This document shows, in pieces, positions 27,672 through 40,398 of a stretch of DNA of 64,000 bases. Below the pieces are notes generated by a model. That model saw nothing but the letters and a program-made list of their open reading frames with translations. It did not search any database and was not told the DNA's origin. The stretch is from NCBI RefSeq assembly GCF_964355755.1, contig NC_092670.1:25097795-25161794 (forward strand), given 5' to 3'. Every line of letters begins with the position of its first letter. The first letter of the stretch is position 1. This stretch comes from Antedon mediterranea (taxonomy: Eukaryota; Echinodermata; Crinoidea; Comatulida; Antedonidae). A program made the position numbers and the translations under genes.

Positions 27672-30600
27672 ATGAGTGGCAGACAACAAAATTCTACTCC
27701 AAATTATCTTATGATTGCGAAGATGGAAGACTCAACACAAAAGATTGTAGAATTAGATGAAAAACTGGAACAAGTAAGGAAAACATGTTATTGTTTTGTA
27801 TTTATTTTATAGGGAATTTATTAAACTTCATTAATTTGTCTCACATGCTTAGTACAATGGTTTTATTAAAATGATATGCACAAAATTACAAAGTACAGTA
27901 TAGTATATATAGTACAGTAGGCCTAATATACTGTATGTTTAATTTATACTGTAGTCTGTATCATATTTCATTTAATATCCAGGCATTTTAATTATTGAAA
28001 TAGGAACAGAAGGATTTGGCATTCATTCGTGAAAACCTTGATAAAAGCAATCACCTTACTAGAAGTATGGTAAGTTTTGTTTAACTTAACATAACTAATT
28101 ATTTGTTACCTTAGTTACTTAAATTATACATAACATTTACAACAGAAAAAAGTTTACACTTTTTGTGTCTATTTTTGCAGGTTAGTATCTTGTCCTCATT
28201 TGAGAGCAGACTTAAGAAACTTGAAGAAACCATCCTCCCTGTTCACATGGAAACGGTTGCCCTCCAACATCTGCAAGCAAGTATGTTAATAATATTTATT
28301 AGTATAAAAAAAAAAAACTATATGAAAAGTAAATTTATTCATTATGTATACACCATAATTGTGTTAAGATGATCCAATAGTATGTCCTTTTTAGGGTTTG
28401 GATTTAACATTGTTGATGATGTCAAAATGTTGAATCTTAACATCTGGATTATTATGTGTATTGACCTACCTTTTTATCACTTTTCGGGATATATTACTAT
28501 CAATAATAAGCTAAGCCATGTGGTCATATTATCTCGATTTTGCCTTACGCATTACCTTTTTGTTGTTTGTCCAGGATCCTCACGAGACAAAGGTCCGCCT
28601 TCTAGTTTGTTGCCCTATCAACAGTTTATTTTCTTGATTATTCAATTTATGTTAAAGTTATTGATTATTGAAATTTTTGATAAATAAATGTATAGATGAA
28701 TGAATAAATAACGATGAAAAAAAATATATAAGGCAAGAATAAATATACTGTTCTTAACTAACCTTTTAGATGTAGAGAAGTCTTTAAAGGCGTTTGATGA
28801 AGTTCTTACTTATCACAACGTTGTTCGTGATGCTGAACAATTCATTAAAGAGGGGTAGGTATTGTTGACTGTAGTTAATAAGTGTTATTTGTCATAAAAA
28901 AGAGTATATGAAGAAGAAAAAAAATGTAATATTAGTATTACTGTAGTTGAATGTTCAATAATATTGGCCTTGTCTTTTGGAATTGCAGGGGTGCAACCAA
29001 AACACATCCATGGATGCTGTAGTAGTAATAAAATAAATGTAATATCTCACGCCTGATACTACTGTACTCTACATCCAGCTAGGTTGCATTATCATGTCAT
29101 TTTTGTTGTTTTAAATTAGGTCAAGTGGAAGAATTGAAGATTACTTGCGTAAAATGGGTGAAATTCAAGAAGCTAGGGATTATTTTAAGGAGAACAATCC
29201 AGGGAGTCCTGAACTTGCTAAAGCTGTAAGTTATTTAGTAGTTTATAGCGAAAAAAAAGCATCAAATTTTACTTACTGTTTTAAAAATCTTATTAATGTA
29301 TATGCTTGATGTTTTATGTTAGGACTCGCAATTTACAATGGGCAAAGAAAGTCTTGAGAATGAATTTCGTGGTCTGTTAAATCGTCATAGTAAGCCAGTA
29401 CCAGCTATCATGATTCTAGACTTGATTGAAGAAGATGAAGATGAAGGACTACATGCTTTTGAACATCTTCCAGGTCAGCAGCTTCTAAGGTCCCTTTCAC
29501 ACACAAGAATTAATTTAGCTCAGATTTAGCTTTTCTGTATGTACTGTACTATAATGTACTGTAATGTAAACTAGAGGTTGATGTACATAAACCCAAGTCA
29601 ACAAATGTTCTATCCTGCAATTGACCTTAGAGTATATAATATGAACACCTCGTAAGGTGACCTGGTAGAACCTCTGATTTGATAATTGAGTGAAAGATGT
29701 TTTAGGTACACTTCACTCAGGTGTGTGTGTGTGTGCGCACTGAATTTGTTTGTGTGTGCCAAGTTAAACATTGTTTTTTGGTAAAACACAAAATATTTAC
29801 TCTTAAAAATATTTCTGTTACAGAGAAGACCGTGGATGAGCTGTCATTGATTGCCAAGTGGTTACAAGGTCCAGGAGAATCGTTTGACTTCATTGATGTA
29901 TACCATTCTATCCGTGCTAGCGCCCTCAAGAGGTCAATTGAAGGCATTAAGGACCATTTAATGAAAAAATCTGGAGGATCAGCTTCATCAGGTCATGCTA
30001 TGTCATCGCCAATGGTAACAAGCTGATAAAGTCAATAATTATTTTTAATATTCATTTTGTTGAAAATTTCTTAAAATACCAAATGTTGAAAATTATCTTG
30101 AAGATTGACATATTATTAACTTATCGTCAATGTTGGTTTAAGAATTCATTAAAGATGTATTGTCCCCCTGAAAAAATAATTCTTAAACAATTTTTGTTGA
30201 ATATTCCATTTTAATTTAACATAATAGTTATCCACTTTGACCAAAAATTGGATCGAAGAAAAATGTATTTACCTGACAAAAAATGTAATTTAAAGGAAAA
30301 ATGGTCAAATTGGCTGCCAGTCAATGGATTTTCAGTTGAATTTAACCATTTATTTTGTCATATTATAAGTGAAAACATAATTTTTTTCGTTTTTTTTTCT
30401 ATGGAAGTGATTAACTTTATTAAAACTACAAAATAACATATTCAAATTCTGATTTAATTAATCTTCATTTTTCATGTTTTTGGGGGACAATACATCTTTA
30501 ACAATTTTTATTTATTTTACAGAATTTAAAAGGAAAATCAAAAGATCCAACTAAACGTTCATCACTCATTAAGCCGTAAGTTAATTTTCTGTCTATTGTT

Positions 30601-33600
30601 ATCTTTTCTACATTTCTAGATGACAAATTAACCAAAAGTTATATTTTAATTCAATTTTCTTGCTTTCTGTTTTATATTTGCAGGATAATGAAAAAGAGTT
30701 CAGCATATTTACTTATTGCCAGTTTTGAATCAGGTTTGTCAATGTTTCACTTTCTAACTAAGTTTACTGCAGTATTTTACTTATTCACTGGGATGTGTAC
30801 ACACAACAACTATTTTGGTATGCATAATAATCTTATTCATGATCGCTGATACAGCAGTTTTCCATTAATATGTACAGAACCCCTTAATGTTGAATGTTGT
30901 TAACATTGTAGCAAAGCGGCCAGGTTCGTTGGGTAGTCCTTCAGTGGATATGAGAGAAGAGGCCAGCATGGATATTGAAACTGAACAATTTATAGTCGGT
31001 CTTCTAGCTCTTCTGAAACTTATACAAGTAAGTTGCCTTATTTAAATTATCTTTGAAAGATTTAGATTTAAAAGAAAGAAATAAAACAGAGTAGTAAATT
31101 CATAAATTTACTTTCCCTAACTAGATTCATTGTGTTGTCTAGTTGTTTACCTTGATTTACCTTGATCTTGGACATCTAAAGCAATGCTTGTGTGTCCCTC
31201 CGGTATATTTTATTACATGTTCTATCATATGGGGAAAACTTTAGTGGGTGGTGATTCCAAAATTTTTCTAGTCGGTTTTTAAATTGATTAACATTTGCAG
31301 CTTCTATTACATCCTGAGGCAAGTTGTTCCATGTGTCGATAATAGAGTTTGTAAAAAGTTTCTGCCGTATCCTTAAGTGAGTACGAGGTTTGCTAATTTT
31401 CAAAAAGTGTCCTCTGGTTCTAGATTCAGTGGTTAACTTAAAAAAAATCCTCATTGTTACATTTAGTGAAACCGTAGAACATTTTGAATACTTGAATCAT
31501 TGCGGATCTCAATCTTCTGTATTCTAGAGTAGGAAGGTGCATTATGGAAAGTCGTTGACTGTATTTATACTGACGTAAATCTGCTATCATTCTAGTTGTC
31601 CTCTAGTTTATTATAAAACTACTATTAAAACCAATTTTAAAGTATTTGGGGTATCTTTGATACCAATCTTCCTTTTTCCTTTTCTTTCATAATTTTTATT
31701 TCTAAACAATTGTACATTACCATTATTTTCACATTATGATTTGTGTTGTATGTTATCTCTATAGGTTAAAATAATTAACAAATGTTATTGGTTTGATTTT
31801 ACAATGTTTTTTTTTTTTAATTTAAACATTTTTATTTAAATGTACTATTAATGATAATGGAAGTCAGTTTGTTTTTACGCATAAATAAAAATTGACATGG
31901 TTGTTTATTTAGAGTGAAGCATCTTTAATGAGCTCAATAATACCATATGAACACCATCGTAAGACGTTTGACAAGATCATTGATAGATCAATGGACATGG
32001 TTGCACAAGATGGACAAGTAAGGTTATTCTACAAATACAAATATATGCACAGTCAACTCTCTCAATACTGGCCGAAAATGTCTGATGTGTTTTTAATGCT
32101 GACGAAAAATTTGAGAAATTTGGACCAACCTCAATAAGTCTGATTTTGGCAATGTTTTTGGTTAATCTGCCATCGTTGCATTGCATTGTAAACTGTATTA
32201 TTCAGGGTCTCGGAGCCAGTATATTTATTTTGGCAGAGTTTTTGGTTTTCAGAGAATCCAACATTGGTGGAGTATCTGTGCTATTTAAGGTTTATTTTCC
32301 AAAGATAGTAAAAACACAGATTGTGAAGGTTTATTTTCTACTTACTACTAAATATTTGATATGTAATTGAAGTATAAATTATACAAAATATTATGAATTC
32401 AACAATGTTTTTCTTTACCAGAATATAAATGCAAATGCAAAGCGTGCAATTGGAAAACATGAATTTTCAGCATTGTTGTCAATATTTCCTGTCTTGAAAC
32501 ATCTTAACGCTTGCAAAGCAGAGTTTGATGAACAGCTAACGGTAAGCTGCTATGTTATATGAATTTTATGTTTTAGATATTTCAACATATGTACTTACTG
32601 ATTTTACATTTTATATATTAGAAAACAGCTGTTTAAGAAACATTTTAAACTTTTTATCTAATCATAATTAATATCATAGGGATTATTGTTTTTGAGAAAA
32701 ATACTTTTTTCTTTCTTCAATAACGTCAAACTTTATAACTTAAAATTATTAATATTATATTGTATATGTACCTACGTCATTTTGAACTTCTAATTATGAT
32801 CCCAACCGATAGAATATATGATCAATTTTATACTCATTCATTATTATTATCAATTTTTGTTTATTATATCCTTTATATATCATCTTCAAATGTACATCAC
32901 ATTATTCAAATTGTTTTATTTACTATTGGCTAAATAAATGTTACCAAATCGTAAAATATATGCAACAATGTACAAGGTACAATTTTAATGATTTCTTCCT
33001 TATTATGAATGGCAACCACTGTCTTTCCAACAATTTGTTGAGTGAACTTATTTCATTATCACTTATTGAAGAAGAAAAAAACAGCAAACGAATTGTAGCC
33101 AAGGGCTAGATTGCAAGTTTCTACATAAGAACAGATTTAACATGCATGCACATTTTGTTGTTCTTTCTATTTACAGTTAGTATACATTTATATTTTTTAC
33201 AGGGTACAGCGCCATCTACTAGACACAAGTTACCTGATTTGATGCGAACCTTACAACAAACGGGATCCAATGCCCTTGATGAGTTCTTTGAGATTGTGAA
33301 GAATGATCCAGACAAGTCTAATATGCCCAAAGATGGTACAGTTCATGAACTTACCAGCAATGCTGTTATATTCCTTGAGAACTTACAGGAGTTTATTGAT
33401 ACAACCTCATCAATGCTATCAACTCAAAAAGGTATTACTCTCAAATTATTGGAAAAATTTGATTAAGTTGATATTATTATATTATTATATGTCATTGTTT
33501 GTAACTACTGTGGAGTAGCTTTGCGTCAGATGTTTTACCCTACTCTGACGTAATTTGTACTTTATACTAAGTGCATTGAGAACACACACAAAAAATTAAT

Positions 33601-35818
33601 TAAATTTAGTAAAAATTAAAATTAAGTAATTCTCGGATGGGATTCGAACCCACGGCCTCCAGATCACTAGTGTGCATTCATACCTCTAGACCACCGAGCT
33701 TGCGCTGATGGCTAGGGGTTAGATTGAAGCCCAATTACATCAGAGTAGAGCAAAACATTTGATATATGAGATAATAACACTTTTCGTTCGTTTTTATTAC
33801 TTTTTGCTACCATGTCATCAAGCTTTTATTCCATTTTTTAAATATTTATTAAACCATGGTAATATTATTATACTGTTGATTTTTAATATTTACTTCAGAT
33901 GCAATATTATCCAGAGGAAATGAAGACACAGCAAAAAAGAAGCTAGTTGCTGCTTACATAGGTGGGTAACAGGGATATGTTGTCAAGGTGGTAAAGATAT
34001 ATTTAAAAAAAATAGATAGTAATTTTTAATATTGAATAATTGAATAAGTGAATTGGTTAGATAGTAACCGCTTCATTTGGGACATACTTTTGCTTATCCA
34101 AAATGTTTGATTTTCAAGATGAATAGAATATAGAGAATTTATGACTGTTTATATAATAATCATACAGCTACACTACAATATAAGACTATCTAATATAAGA
34201 TACAATATACAATATAAGACTATCTAATATAAGATACAATATACAATATAAGACTATCTAATATAAGATACAATATACAATATAAGACTATCTAATTAAT
34301 ATTGTTTTTATCTTCAGCAAAAGTTTTAGGAGCTCTTGGGCTAAACTTGGACCAGAAAGCGAAGACATACAACGACCAGTATCTCGGTGCCATCTTTCTG
34401 CTCAACAACTACCATTATCTACTTAAATCATTACAAAGGTATGATCCTATCAAATTAAAAAGGCAGTCTGGTGAAATAAAAATATGTTGATAAACTAGCT
34501 TCATATATTCAAGTGAACGTTCATATGGGCTAGTATATAACTAAATTAAATGGTTTAAACATAGGATTCTTTTGATTGTGTTACATGCCGAAAATTGAGG
34601 TATGTTGAATTTACTGTGCTGTAAACTTGTTTAAACCATTTAATTTAGCTTCATATAATAATTATGTGATTACGTATGATTAACATTATAATACTATAAA
34701 TTATGTATTTTCTGCTAGGTCTGGTTTAATTCAACTTGTAATGTGTTCAAATCCAGATGTAGAAAGTCACTATGAACAGATTATCAAAGATCAGAAAGTG
34801 GAGTACACAAAAAGGTACGTAAATTACATAATAAGCCGATGAGGGCGCTATCATTATAATTAATGGCGACAAAAAGCTTGCTTAAAATTATATGAATGTG
34901 ATTGGTTGATTCCACAAATATGAAAATTTATTTATTTGTTTTTCTTTAGTTGGAGTCGAGTGATAACTCAAATACATGAAGCCAATCGGCCGTATGTGCT
35001 AGAACGAGACGCCGGAGGGAAACTGAAAGACCGTGAAAGGCAACATATTAAGGATAAATTTAAGGTATGTTATTTATGTTTCTGCCTTGTAGGTAAGTCC
35101 CACCAAAGGTGCTCATTAAACTAACTTACCCTAGTAAATAATTAAACCTAAACCAAACCTAAAACAATTGCCTACTAATGTAATATATTATTTAATTTAA
35201 ATAAACAAATATTTTTTCCAGGGTTTTAATACAGAGTTAGAAGATTTATTTAAAGTACAGAAATGTTATGCTGTACCAGATGAGCAGCTAAGAGCAATGC
35301 TGAGAGAGGAAAATAAAGTGACCGTTATCAATGCCTATAGAACGTTTATGGAAAGGCAAGTCAATCAGTTTCAATGTGTTTTTAATAGTCTTATTTTTAG
35401 TTAGAAATAGTATTCGGATCCATTGAAAATGTATATTTAATATTGATCTATATCTACTAAAAATGTATTTTTTTTATTCAAGTAAAATTAATTTCACTTT
35501 TTTTCCATTTAGTACATATAAATATTAAATAAATAATTGAGAAAACAATAGTATAATAAAATTATTGTATTACGTGAAAAAGGAAATCTCCCTGTTAACA
35601 GCGTTAATAAAATAGACAAGGCCTTGTGTTCTACTGTATAAACTCTCTTTTCTTTTTATTGAATATAAATATAATGTAACATATTTTTGGTAAAAAAATA
35701 TTGTTTTTTTAACAGGTATTCAGGAACAAACTTTACCAAAAATCCAGAAAAATATATAAAATATCAGCCAGAACAAGTTGGTGGTATGATTGATAGATTC
35801 TTTGATGTCACTGCATAA
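27672..35818 (+). CDS. Exocyst complex component 7 (Exo70)
   Basis: Nineteen exons join in frame (2106 nt, 701 aa): 27672-27773, 28004-28069, 28181-28280, 28770-28854, 29120-29225, 29323-29473, 29824-30014, 30523-30575, 30684-30733, 30912-31027, 31913-32017, 32422-32541, 33203-33431, 33899-33961, 34318-34438, 34719-34814, 34950-35064, 35222-35355, 35716-35818. Family landmarks in order: SILSSFESRLKKLEETILPV (N-terminal coiled coil), ESLENEFRGLLNRHSKPV, the Exo70 helical rods with MPKDGTVHELTSNAV and AIFLLNNYHYLLKSL, and the C-terminal FTKNPEKYIKY and EQVGGMIDRFFD. Exo70 is known to bind PI(4,5)P2 at the plasma membrane through its basic C-terminal end and to recruit the exocyst for vesicle tethering. 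Length matches vertebrate isoforms (about 650-735). The intron after 35355 starts GC instead of GT. The start ATG precedes a plausible short N-terminus (MSGRQQNSTPNYLMIAKMED). Confidence 0.97.
30149..30501. mobile_element. MITE in EXOC7 intron, TTAAAGATGTATTGTCCC family, copy 1
   Basis: Inverted ends: TTAAAGATGTATTGTCCCCC at the left and GGGGGACAATACATCTTTAA at the right, spanning 353 bp. A second copy is at 36681-37222. No coding capacity. Confidence 0.85.
31135..31610 (-). pseudogene. LINE reverse transcriptase C-terminal fragment in EXOC7 intron
   Basis: On the minus strand, 31605 to 31176 reads first MIADLRQYKYSQRLSIMHLP and TLEYRRLRSAMIQVFK, then SRTRGHFLKISKPRTHLR, FTNSIIDTWNNLPQDVIEAA and FKNRLEKFWNHHP. 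This is the ordered C-terminal tail of CR1/L2-like LINE proteins. The two parts are in different frames (frameshift near 31450). It is 5'-truncated and inserted antisense in EXOC7 intron 10. Confidence 0.9.
33515..33770 (-). mobile_element. tRNA-like SINE bounded by inverted ends, copy 2
   Basis: The minus strand holds TGGTCTAGAGG (A-box-like) followed by GGGTTCGAATCCCATCC (perfect B box). The element is bracketed by inverted segments: TCAGATGTTTTACCCTACTC at the left and GAGTAGAGCAAAACATTTGA at the right. It is the best copy of the family also seen at 1980 and 61555. It lies in the EXOC7 intron between 33431 and 33899. Confidence 0.75.
34175..34297. repeat. 34-bp tandem repeat, about 3.5 units
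   Basis: Unit TATAAGACTATCTAATATAA + GATACAATATACAA repeats with very few changes and ends about 20 bp before the acceptor of EXOC7 exon 15 (34318). Confidence 0.93.
34540..34648. repeat. Short inverted repeat in EXOC7 intron
   Basis: CTAAATTAAATGGTTTAAAC at the left and GTTTAAACCATTTAATTTAG at the right are exact inverted copies about 65 bp apart. Possibly a tiny MITE. Confidence 0.85.
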
Positions 35819-35924
35819 CAGGTAACCTGTGATTAATTCATAACCAATCTCACAACCATCATGGTATATCAACTGGTTTTCAGGATTTAACACTATCTTT
35901 AAACTCAATTGTTATTTTTTATTA

Positions 35925-35998
35925 TGGCGAATCATAATATTAATGGTCTTATATAGCGCCTAATATAATGTTTCTAAGCGCTTTACAATACACATAAA
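35925..35998. mobile_element. Interspersed repeat fragment (copy of the 19020 family)
   Basis: TTATATAGCGCCTAATATAA followed by TTTCTAAGCGCTTTACA matches the head of the 19020-19320 repeat. Located in or just after the EXOC7 3' UTR. Confidence 0.6.
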
Positions 35999-36130
35999 AA
36001 TAACTAATAAAATATACTAAGATAACCAAAAAAGCCAGATGAAGAAGCAGAGGAAACATTTCACTAAGAGAGCATATGAAAATGTACAGTTATGTGGTGA
36101 TAAGGCACTTAATTGTGTACAAAATGTCTA

Positions 36131-36455
36131 TAGAGTATCACGGTGCTGACGTCACGACGGTAGGTGGCGCTGCGTTGTTGCTAGCTAGCGCAACCAAAAA
36201 TGTGGCCAGTCTGCCTGATTGACTCCAAGATCACCAATGATTTGGAATAGGCTTATTGAAGTAGTTATTTTAAAATATAACAATTTTCAATAAAAACTAA
36301 CTAAAATTTCAAAAGATCACTAAATATTTTTTTTTAATAATCTATTTATTCTTGAACTACAGTTTAAGTTAAAAAAAATCAAGCTAAGATACATAATTTG
36401 ATAGAAATACAGATCTTTACTGTCTATCGTTGTGACGTCACACCGTGATACTCTA
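36131..36455. mobile_element. TA-flanked MITE with CRE-like ends
   Basis: Inverted ends TAGAGTATCACGGTG..TGACGTCAC (left) and GTGACGTCACACCGTGATACTCTA (right, split here by its palindrome) are flanked on both sides by TA, as in Tc1/mariner-type insertions. Each end contains TGACGTCA, a palindromic CRE-like octamer. The 325-bp body has no coding capacity. Confidence 0.85.
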
Positions 36456-36680
36456 TACAATATTGTATTGAACATTTAAAGATTATAAATGTATTTACTT
36501 ACTAATAATACTGTAATAATTTAAGCTTACTGTACATACAAGATGATTTGAAAAAAAATGTACTAAACTTGTATAGCAGATTATGCTAAAAAATCAATGC
36601 ATATTTTCTGATCTTTCACATACACATTCATTTTTATTTATCGCCGGTCGGTTACATATAAGTAATAAGCAAGAAACTAG

Positions 36681-37222
36681 CAAGATGTATTGTCCCTTGA
36701 AACACAAAAAATGAAAAAAAAAATATTCTAAATTTAAATTGGCCATATCAAAGTAATATTAGTAATATAAGTCGAAAATTCGAGCCAAAAACAACAGTTC
36801 ACGTGATTAACAGGTAAATAATTTAGATTACATTTCGTCTGAGAAATCGTCGCAAGCAAAAGTAAACAAAGATTTCAAACCATGCGTATGCATTATGCAA
36901 GATGCTAATTAGGATTGTTTACAACTCATCACGGTTGAGAAGGTGTTTTCACACAGGTCGCGAGGAAGTTTTATGATTATGCATACAGAGTAGCCAAACA
37001 AGCGCATTGCATTATGGGATATGTTTTGATTGAAAACTTTGACTGGAAGTCAAAGTTATTTTTTGAACAAAAAAACATCTGTATTTCGGTTAAATTATTT
37101 TTTTTGGACTAATTTTTGGTGAAAGTTAATAACTATTATGATACTTAAAAATGACCCACTTTTTTTCGAAATTTAAAAAAAAAATTTTGTTAAGAATTAG
37201 TCAAAGGGACAATACATCTTTA
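36681..37222. mobile_element. MITE, TTAAAGATGTATTGTCCC family, copy 2
   Basis: Left end CAAGATGTATTGTCCCTTGA; right end TCAAAGGGACAATACATCTTTAA (about 22 bp, inverted). Related by its ends to 30149-30501 but with a longer interior. Confidence 0.8.
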
Positions 37223-38672
37223 ATTATAATGAAATACATATGAAACAGTGTGCATGTAATGCTCTGTAATAAACTAGATTTTATCAAATTTTAGATGTCA
37301 ATGTTTGTTTTATCCAGTTTATTGTGTTTGCTTTTCATGATAATGCATTGTTGTAGTATGTATATTGTTCATGTGCTGATTTATCCTGTTTTGACTGTAT
37401 CAGAAAAAAGATACACTTGAACACACTACACTTCAGTTAAGTTTGTAATTTTAAACTTCAGCCGTCTACAAATCTACAACATTGACTGGTAGTGCGCTAG
37501 ATATATAACACAAACATTATTTTTCATACTTTTTTGGGGTGGTCAAACAAAAACTACAAATAAAATCTCACAAATGCGTCCTCACAATTCCATCTTAGCC
37601 AAACATCTGGGCCTGTTTCTATTTAAAAATCCCAAAACAATGGTTTTCTTCAAATCAGTTTTTTTTTTAAAGTTGCATGGATTTATTGCTCCACATAAAC
37701 CGTTTTTGAAACCGTTTTTAAAGTTCTTAAAAGTTAGTTGTTTTTATGTGAACCCGTTTCTGTTGGCGAGAAAATACCATTCTTTCAAAATACGGTATTT
37801 TAATCCGTATTCTCTTGTTAAGTAGAAGCAGAACAATATTTTTAAAGAAATTCTTACAGTAGTAGACATTGGTTTATATGTAAACAGTTGCATTAGAAGA
37901 AATATAAATGTGTGTCTCCTGGTAATCTTGGCACCACAATTATTTGAATAGACCAAGGGGTTACAGATATATGGCCCATTTATACATTTGACCTCTCTAA
38001 TTTGCATGTTTTGATTTTAAAAAGTAACAACACCCGAAATTAGAAATATTATAAACTAAGGAACACTTTGAGCATAGCCACTAGAGTACAAGACAATACA
38101 GTAGATATATACAAATGATGAATGTTTATGAGTGCAATAGTACAGATAATTTCATGAGGTAAAAGGTTATATTTTCACGAGGACGTGACTGATCCCATGC
38201 AAAACATTACCAACCCATAAACTATTATTTCTCTATGACAATGTATACATTATGTTTGCCATTTTGAGGTTTAGTGCATCATTGAACTTCCATTAACAGC
38301 TTGATGGAATAATTAACTAAATAAATCCTGCAGTTGCTTATCACCAATCCCTTATGACTCTAAATGGTTTTATGATAATCATGTAGCACTTTCTACTAAT
38401 GCATGTCATGTATATTTAACCGCCGTTTGTATTAATACATAACATCTATTGTTATAAGATTATTTTGCCGAAGTCTTCAAGAACACTATATTCATCGTAA
38501 TATTGATCATGGTATGTATATAATGACAGTACTTTAGACATAATGAACGTTGGGTGTGAAGAATACGATTATAATAGTAGGCCTAAGCTAGTAATGTAGG
38601 CCATATGGAGACGTAAGCTACAAGAGTTTACTATATTGAAGAACAAAACGGGCCACATGCGTTTTAACTAGT
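37223..38672. other. No gene seen
   Basis: AT-rich. An AATAAA at 37268 could serve EXOC7 if its 3' UTR is long. No exon or known repeat is recognised. Confidence 0.45.
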
Positions 38673-38855
38673 AAACTCTGTCTACACTATCAAACTTTAT
38701 GCGACAAATACAAATTGAGGTGCCCTTATTGACATAAAGATGTCATATCACTACCATATTTGGGCATATCACTACCATATTTGGGCACATCACTACCATA
38801 TTTGGGCACATCATATTTTTTTGGTCGAACTAGTTTGATAGTGTAGACAGAGCTT
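38673..38855. mobile_element. MITE, AGCTCTGTCTACACTATCAA family, copy 1
   Basis: Ends AACTCTGTCTACACTATCAA and TTGATAGTGTAGACAGAGCTT are inverted copies. The interior holds three to four direct copies of ATCACTACCATATTTGGGCA. Other copies are at 48791 and 55736. Confidence 0.88.
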
Positions 38856-40398
38856 GAAATGTCGTGACGTACGGTACAGTAGTCTAATTTCACTTAGAAT
38901 GTTACGAGAATCGTTTGGTTAAAAATGATATACAAATATAGGACGTAATTATTAGTATAGGCCTAGGCCTAATAGGAATAAGAGAGCCGAGAATCGCAAT
39001 TTTACAAAAATAAATATTTGATTTAAATTTGAAAAATATCCTGTTTTTTAACAAATTCAGAAAAAAACAAAAAATAAATCAAAAACCATTGTGTTTTGAG
39101 CGCGTTGCGGTGATAACAACTATACGATAAAACAATATTTTAGTCGTGTTTTTTAATATTACCTTTTATACAAATGGAACTTTTTAAACTAGTAGGCCTA
39201 GATAATAATTGTAAGGAGTAAAATTACATGCTCGGTGTTCCATGACGATAGACACAAACAAACTGAAAATAATAGCTTTACAATTTCAGAAAAGCCATTC
39301 CACAATAATAATATTTTCTGTCGGTTGTTCAATCTGTTGTTGCGTTCTTGTTTCTCGTTGACTGTCCATGTCGATTTCCAACCTCTGCCTGTATTTCGTG
39401 TCATAAAGTGACTAAGATGGTATGTAGTAGTGCTTGTATATAATATTACCTTTCGTTTGTTTAAAAGGAAAGTTTTTCTTTAATAATATAGGGATATTCC
39501 CTGAATAGGCGAACATGTCTCCTAAAAACTAAATAGAGGTTCCCCCGCCCCCGAAAATAATTAAGTTCTACTCTAAATAGTAGGTTTGCGATACACCGTA
39601 TACTTTTTTTTAAACTTATACTGGTATTTCAAATTTAAATTACATTTAAGGAGAACAAAATGTTGTTATAAGTAGTACCAGTACCACCAGTCATGCCTGC
39701 TTGGCGTTTTTCAAGTGAGTAATTCAGTAGTGGAGAGTTCTGAATACAATCGTGTGTATACAATTTGCATTGCTTTTGTTGTTATTGTGTTACGATTGTT
39801 GGTGTAACTTTTGTTGAGGCAATTGTATTGAGGTTGATGCCTTTAGCAGATTTATGTATTTTTTAAATAAATAAAGGTCAAAATACGGTAAGTACCTCAT
39901 ATCGTATTGGTAGGCCGCATTTACTACAATGTCGAGCTATTTGAACAAAATAGTGTGAAATACGGCATGAAGACTGAGATCTGATCAGTCTTGTGTGCTC
40001 ATGCTTATGTTCACACGGAGCACCGTTAATAAATAAGAGATATTATTAGTACGTTTGAAGTATTATTAAGCGATATGTGGTGTCCATCCTTTGTGAACTT
40101 AGGCCTTCTTCCAAAGCAGAATTGAATCGCACTGGTGTGTAGATTGTTATTGACCTGCCGAACAAGACAGGTAATTAATTAGGAAAATGTGTTAGACCTA
40201 CTTTGCTATTTTTCCAAGAAAAAAATCCCTATAAGTTGTAAAATTCAAGAATTAAACAGTTAATTTACAATATGCATCCGAGAATTGATCTACAAGTGGT
40301 ATTCGTATATTTAATATCTACAGCTTAAAACACGTATTTTTCCATTTCAGATAACTCTAGACTACAACTGCGGCTGGCCAACAATTAAATCGTGTACA
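38856..40398. other. Upstream of sulfotransferase gene; no coding exon seen
   Basis: AT-rich intergenic sequence. CCATTTCAG ending at 40349, followed by non-coding sequence up to the ATG, looks like a splice acceptor of a 5' UTR exon. An upstream non-coding exon may therefore exist; I could not identify it. Confidence 0.4.

Noticed and set aside
31928-32137. 69-codon open frame
   Set aside because: Its first part is EXOC7 exon 11; the rest reads into the intron past a good GTAAGG donor at 32018.
33640-33715. Possible tRNA gene on the minus strand
   Set aside because: A and B boxes are good, but no full cloverleaf closes and the sequence is part of a repeat with another copy at 1980; read as a SINE.
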